A stretch of DNA of 64,000 nucleotides from contig NZ_LN812103.1 of assembly GCF_000942395.1 (NCBI RefSeq), positions 965,207 through 1,029,206 on the forward strand. Reading direction: 5' to 3'. The notes beneath the pieces are model-generated. The model was not told the DNA's origin and ran no database searches. It worked only from the letters and a program-made list of their open reading frames with translations. Both the position numbers and the translations under genes were made by a program. This document shows positions 60,631-64,000 of this stretch, one piece after another. The first letter of the stretch is position 1, and each line of letters begins with the position of its first letter. Source of the DNA: Risungbinella massiliensis. Lineage in GTDB: Bacteria; Bacillota; Bacilli; Thermoactinomycetales; Thermoactinomycetaceae.

Positions 60631-61626
60631 ATGAAAGCTAGAATTACAGCTATTGGTGGATTTGTCCCAGAGAAGCGTTTAACCAACCATGATTTGGAGC
60701 AAATGGTAGAGACATCTGATGAGTGGATTGTTCAACGGACAGGAATCAAAGAAAGACGGATTGCAAGCGAAAGTGAATTCACTAGCGATTTGGCAGTGAA
60801 GGCAGTAGAAAATTTGGTTGCTTCTTTTGCGGTAGAGATAAAAGATGTGGATTTTTTACTCGTGGCTACGACAACTCCTGATATGCCAATGCCAAGTGTG
60901 GCTTCTAGAATCCAAGCTAGACTTGGCATTCCACATGCTGGTGCAATTGACATCAGTGCCGCATGTGCTGGGTTCGTTTATGCACTTAACATTGCTAATA
61001 GTCTTATTGTTTCTGGGGCACATCGGAAGATCTTGGTGGTAGGTGCTGAAACTCTTTCGAAGGTGACGGATTATCAAGACCGTACTAGTTGTATTTTGTT
61101 TGCAGATGGTGCAGGAGCATTTCTCGTCGAACGAGATGATGAAGTCTCTTCTTTTATTGCCCAGTCGCAAGGGGCTGATGGAGAAGCTGGTATTCATCTC
61201 TATTGTTCCGGACTTAGTGAACAAATAGAGGGTGTCCAGCTAGATGGGAAGCAAAAAATTGTCCAAAATGGGCGGGAAATATTTAAAAAGGCCGTCCATA
61301 CTCTTACACAAGAAGTTCCAGAAATCCTAAGAAAAGCGAATCTATCCCTTTCTCAATTAGATTGGTTTGTCCCCCACAGCGCCAATTTGCGCATAATCGA
61401 AGCTGCCACCAAGCGGATCGATTATCCAATGGAACGAGTCTTGTTTAGTGGTACTTACTATGGTAATACTTCTTCTGCTACTATTCCGCTCGCTATTTGG
61501 GATGCTTATCATGCAAATCGATTAGAAAAAGATCAGACCATTCTATTGTCAGGTTTTGGGGGAGGATTTGTTTACTCCAATGTACTGATCCGTTGGGGAT
61601 TGGAAAAGAAAAAGGAAGGTTCCTAG
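60631..61626 (+). CDS. fabH: Beta-ketoacyl-ACP synthase III
   Basis: A 331-residue KAS III, which condenses acyl-CoA with malonyl-ACP to start fatty-acid synthesis. The triad is in place: Cys ~112 (DISAACAGFVYA), His ~248 (VPHSANLRI), Asn ~278 (YYGNTSSATIPLA). The N-terminal SDEWIVQRTGIKERR is typical. GGAGG precedes the ATG. No other fab gene adjoins it, so it may be an additional branched-chain-primer FabH copy. Confidence 0.95.
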   Translation: MKARITAIGGFVPEKRLTNHDLEQMVETSDEWIVQRTGIKERRIASESEFTSDLAVKAVENLVASFAVEIKDVDFLLVATTTPDMPMPSVASRIQARLGIPHAGAIDISAACAGFVYALNIANSLIVSGAHRKILVVGAETLSKVTDYQDRTSCILFADGAGAFLVERDDEVSSFIAQSQGADGEAGIHLYCSGLSEQIEGVQLDGKQKIVQNGREIFKKAVHTLTQEVPEILRKANLSLSQLDWFVPHSANLRIIEAATKRIDYPMERVLFSGTYYGNTSSATIPLAIWDAYHANRLEKDQTILLSGFGGGFVYSNVLIRWGLEKKKEGS

Positions 61627-61655
61627 ACGATCTAGGCCTTCCTATAAAAAATTTT
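61616..61655 (+). terminator. Terminator overlapping the fabH stop codon
   Basis: GGAAGGTTCCTAG and CTAGGCCTTCC form a stem that begins inside the last codons of fabH, followed by an A/T-rich tail. Confidence 0.6.
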
Positions 61656-61786
61656 CTATCATTATCTTGCTCTTAACGGGTAGTATGCTTCCAAAGAAGA
61701 TAGGGGGACAACTGCCCGTTAAAGTCTACTACGTTCAACTTCATTTATCTTGGAAGGTGAAAAATGCTATTGGTAAAATGATCATC

Positions 61787-62497
61787 TTATTTAGCGATGA
61801 ATAGTTGAGTCCAGTAGGTTCCATATGAACCACCTTCGACAAATCCTACACCAATATGGGTATAAGATGCATTCAGGATATTAGCCCGGTGACCTTCGCT
61901 ATTCATCCAACCTTTGACTACTTCTGCGGCAGTTTTTTGACCAGCTGCAATGTTTTCTCCAGCGGAACTAAATTTCACATCAAACTTTCTTAACATATCA
62001 AATGGAGAACCATATGTAGGTGATTGGTGATCAAAGTAGCCTTTGTCTTTCATATCCTGAGATTTCTTGTCAGCTACAGAGGAGACTTTTTCATCTATTG
62101 TTAGAGGTTTTAGCCCTTGCTTGGAACGTTCTATATTGACAAGACGTACTACTTCTTTTTCTATTGCAGAGACGGTATCGGAAGTAGAGGATTCGGTAGC
62201 ATTCGTGTTCTTGGTTGTATTGGTGTTTTGCTGACTCGTTTGCTTAGACTCAGTAGTGACCTTTTTCTTCACTGTATCCACTTTTGGAGCAGACTTTTTA
62301 GGCTTGATCCGCTCACATTTTTTAGGTTTTGCAGCAAGAGCCTTTACCTCATGAACTTCGATTGGTACTGCTGCTACTGGTAAAGTAGTGGAGGTCTCCT
62401 TTGAAAGTGTTAGTGCTGATTCTTCAGTGGAAAATGCGGTAACTCCAACAGTTAGAGTGAGGAGAAAGATAGAGGTCGTAGTTAATAGTTTCTTCAA
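61787..62497 (-). CDS. Secreted CAP (SCP/YkwD-like) domain protein
   Basis: A 236-residue exported protein: signal peptide (~1-21), a basic Lys/Pro-rich part (KPKKCERIKPKKSAPKVDTV), a Ser/Thr/Asn-rich linker, then a CAP domain from ~residue 110 (VRLVNIERSKQGLKPLTIDE, then HQSPTYGSPFDMLRKF, SAGENIAAG, WMNSEGHRANILN, THIGVGF). Bacillus YkwD and related proteins have this layout. Function in the envelope or spore is not fixed. Confidence 0.9.
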   Translation of the reverse strand: MKKLLTTTSIFLLTLTVGVTAFSTEESALTLSKETSTTLPVAAVPIEVHEVKALAAKPKKCERIKPKKSAPKVDTVKKKVTTESKQTSQQNTNTTKNTNATESSTSDTVSAIEKEVVRLVNIERSKQGLKPLTIDEKVSSVADKKSQDMKDKGYFDHQSPTYGSPFDMLRKFDVKFSSAGENIAAGQKTAAEVVKGWMNSEGHRANILNASYTHIGVGFVEGGSYGTYWTQLFIAK

Positions 62498-62689
62498 GGT
62501 TCATACTCCCTTCCGTTTATTTCTTCCATTGTAACAATTCATACTCGAATACAGTTCTGTAAAATTATTGTAATTTTGGTTTGTGATGAATTGATAGAAT
62601 GTTTCTTATATAGGCCCTCCTTGCTATGTAAAGTTAGCAAGAGTAAACTCGATGCGAGAGACCAAGATCGAAAAGAGGGAGTATAAACC

Positions 62690-63139
62690 ATGGCAAAACA
62701 TCACTTTCATCTCACCGCACAGTGGAGCGGAGGTCGTAATGGAGAAGGAACGATCTCAGCGGGCAACCTTCAAACAAAAATATCGATCCCTACTCCAATG
62801 GACGGACCAGGAACCGGTACCAATCCTGATGAAATGTTGATTGGAGCAGCTGCTACCTGTTACTTGATCACACTAGCTGCGATGGTCGAGCGTGGTCAGA
62901 TGGCTGTTTTGGACTTATCTCTTCAGACAGAAGGGGTGGTGGATGTGACCAATGGAAAGTTTACCTTTGAGCAGATTATCCATCGTCCAACTGTTGTTCT
63001 GGATCCTCAAGCGAGTGAGCGAGAGCGCAAACGGATAGAGCGAGTTGTTTATCTGGCAGAGGAAAGATGTATGATCTCGAATGCGATGAGAGGGAATGTG
63101 GAATTGGTAGTGGTACCTACATACGTGTTAGGGAAATAA
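62690..63139 (+). CDS. OsmC/Ohr-family protein (SACOL1771-like)
   Basis: A 149-residue OsmC-fold peroxidase-like protein. The conserved Arg is in SGGRNGEGTI, one redox Cys in LIGAAATCYLITLAAMVERG and the second in LAEERCMISNAM, the two-Cys pattern that reduces organic hydroperoxides with thiols. The frame reads MAKHHFHLTAQW from ATG 62690 after GAGGGAG. Confidence 0.9.
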   Translation: MAKHHFHLTAQWSGGRNGEGTISAGNLQTKISIPTPMDGPGTGTNPDEMLIGAAATCYLITLAAMVERGQMAVLDLSLQTEGVVDVTNGKFTFEQIIHRPTVVLDPQASERERKRIERVVYLAEERCMISNAMRGNVELVVVPTYVLGK

Positions 63140-63184
63140 AGAGGAAAGTGCAATTATCATGCTGATCTCATATCTGAATAAAAC

Positions 63185-63229
63185 GGAACCCCCCTGTGAG
63201 GACAGGCTGTTTCTCACAGGGGGGTTTTC
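63185..63229. terminator. Bidirectional terminator between convergent genes
   Basis: AACCCCCCTGTGAG and CTCACAGGGGGGTT form a 14-bp perfect GC-rich stem. It lies between the OsmC gene and the permease on the other strand. Confidence 0.85.
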
Positions 63230-63230
63230 G

Positions 63231-64000
63231 TTATTGAGATGGTTTTGATAAGGAATCTTGGTTGGTAAACTTTTGGTTTGTTCTAAGAAAGAAAGAGCAA
63301 ACAATAAGGATTGCCATGATCCCAAAAGCGATAACACTATGCATTATATTTGGATTGGTTATGACTACTGCAACGAGAATTGCTCCAAGTGAACCGACAG
63401 CAATCCATGAGACAATAGGATGGAAAGACAGATATAATGCTGTTTCTTGATAGGTTTTCCGTAGGCGAATTTGAGAGAGAATGATCAACATCCAGATAAT
63501 GATAACGGAAGAACCTGGGATTCCCATTAGATAGGAAAAGACTTTCTCTTGTGCTACAAAGCTCAGGTAAACTCCTATGCATAAAAAGACAGTGCTAGCA
63601 AAGATTCCATAGATCGGTACATTACGACGGGAGAGCTTGGTGAAAAATCTCGGAGCTTCTCCATCTTTTGCCAGCGAATATAGTAGACGCGAAGTAGCAT
63701 ACATCCCTGAGTTGGCTGCAGACAAAAGTGCCACTAACATAACGAAGTTCATCACACTGGCTGCTCCATTTAGACCAACTGTTGAGAGAACTTGGACAAA
63801 TGGACTTTCCCCATTTCCTACCTCATTCCAAGGGACTAGACCCACAATGATGAGGACTGGGAAGATGTAAAACAAGGAAATTCGTACGATCACGCCTCGC
63901 AGTACTTTTGGTAAGACAAGCTGGGAATCTTTTACCTCAGATAAGGTAAGACCGATCATTTCACTGCCACCAAAGGAAAAGATCACGATGACTAAGCAAG
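63231..64000 (-). CDS. Amino-acid permease, APC superfamily (partial at window edge)
   Basis: The minus frame is open to base 64000, so the N-terminal half is missing. The visible ~256 residues hold the conserved GGSEMIGLTLSEVKD motif with neighbouring FSFG, then ANSGMYATSRLLYSLAKDGE and several TM helices, as in AAT-family transporters for amino acids. Substrate is unknown. Confidence 0.88.
   Translation of the reverse strand, partial: CLVIVIFSFGGSEMIGLTLSEVKDSQLVLPKVLRGVIVRISLFYIFPVLIIVGLVPWNEVGNGESPFVQVLSTVGLNGAASVMNFVMLVALLSAANSGMYATSRLLYSLAKDGEAPRFFTKLSRRNVPIYGIFASTVFLCIGVYLSFVAQEKVFSYLMGIPGSSVIIIWMLIILSQIRLRKTYQETALYLSFHPIVSWIAVGSLGAILVAVVITNPNIMHSVIAFGIMAILIVCSFFLRTNQKFTNQDSLSKPSQ

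Noticed and set aside
1-64000. tRNA/rRNA genes and CRISPR arrays
   Set aside because: I looked for cloverleaf ends (GGTTCGA..CCA), rRNA signatures and regularly spaced repeats and saw none; a tRNAscan/Infernal run could overrule this.

Overview
The window is a low-GC Gram-positive chromosome segment. Spacing and strength of Shine-Dalgarno sites, frequent TTG starts, lipoprotein signal peptides, a YheC/D-type spore-associated ATP-grasp protein, S-box and L-box riboswitches, a LexA (DinR)-type box and a FapR-type box all point to a spore-forming member of the Bacillales. A large AftA-like membrane glycosyltransferase and the overall gene set make a Thermoactinomycetaceae-like organism a reasonable guess, but this is inference, not identification.

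Layout. 1-2.0 kb: a secreted protein cut by the window edge and a lipoprotein. 2.1-10.8 kb: an accessory/mobile region with a tyrosine recombinase preceded by repeated sites, two serine-recombinase tails, an IS3-family element whose orfB carries an in-frame stop, an ATP-dependent DNA ligase, a frameshifted gene, a DUF262/HNH protein that looks like an anti-phage or modification-dependent nuclease, and an IS3 remnant. 10.8-19.3 kb: a Nudix gene paired with an unknown protein, a nonsense-disrupted GntR regulator, a RibD-type deaminase, a ComM tail, YheC/D, a V8-like serine protease, a degenerate P-loop-like protein and KptA. 19.5-24.8 kb: ABC transporter plus two-component system. 25-30 kb: lipoprotein, ferritin-like protein, three very small genes with high-GC codon use, and a coiled-coil gene with a LexA box inside its promoter. 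30-38.2 kb: pyruvate carboxylase and an S-box-controlled metNIQ-M20 peptidase operon. 38.2-46.3 kb: mobile repeats, a CDF-like transporter behind a leader able to form alternative hairpins, a decayed ABC exporter, an aldo/keto reductase, an amino-acid exchanger and an XRE-TPR (RRNPP-type) regulator followed by an 11-codon ORF. 46.3-58.2 kb: DUF4097 protein, AftA-like transferase, a ClpP-like serine protease, tandem ATP-grasp ligases and a five-gene operon ending in a Ycf46-like AAA+ ATPase. 58.3-64 kb: lysine riboswitch plus LysP, FabH with a FapR-like operator, a CAP-domain protein, OsmC-like protein and a partial permease.

Most promising for new biology: (i) the small high-GC-codon genes at 25.1, 27.6 and 28.2 kb, two of which share a 5' leader dyad placed right after the -10 box and a two-hairpin 3' end; (ii) the XRE-TPR regulator with an 11-codon ORF that has a near-perfect ribosome site; (iii) the translationally coupled AAA+ operon; (iv) an orphan minus-strand transcription unit at about 38.5-38.75 kb; (v) the SOS-box coiled-coil gene. 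No tRNA, rRNA or CRISPR array was seen.
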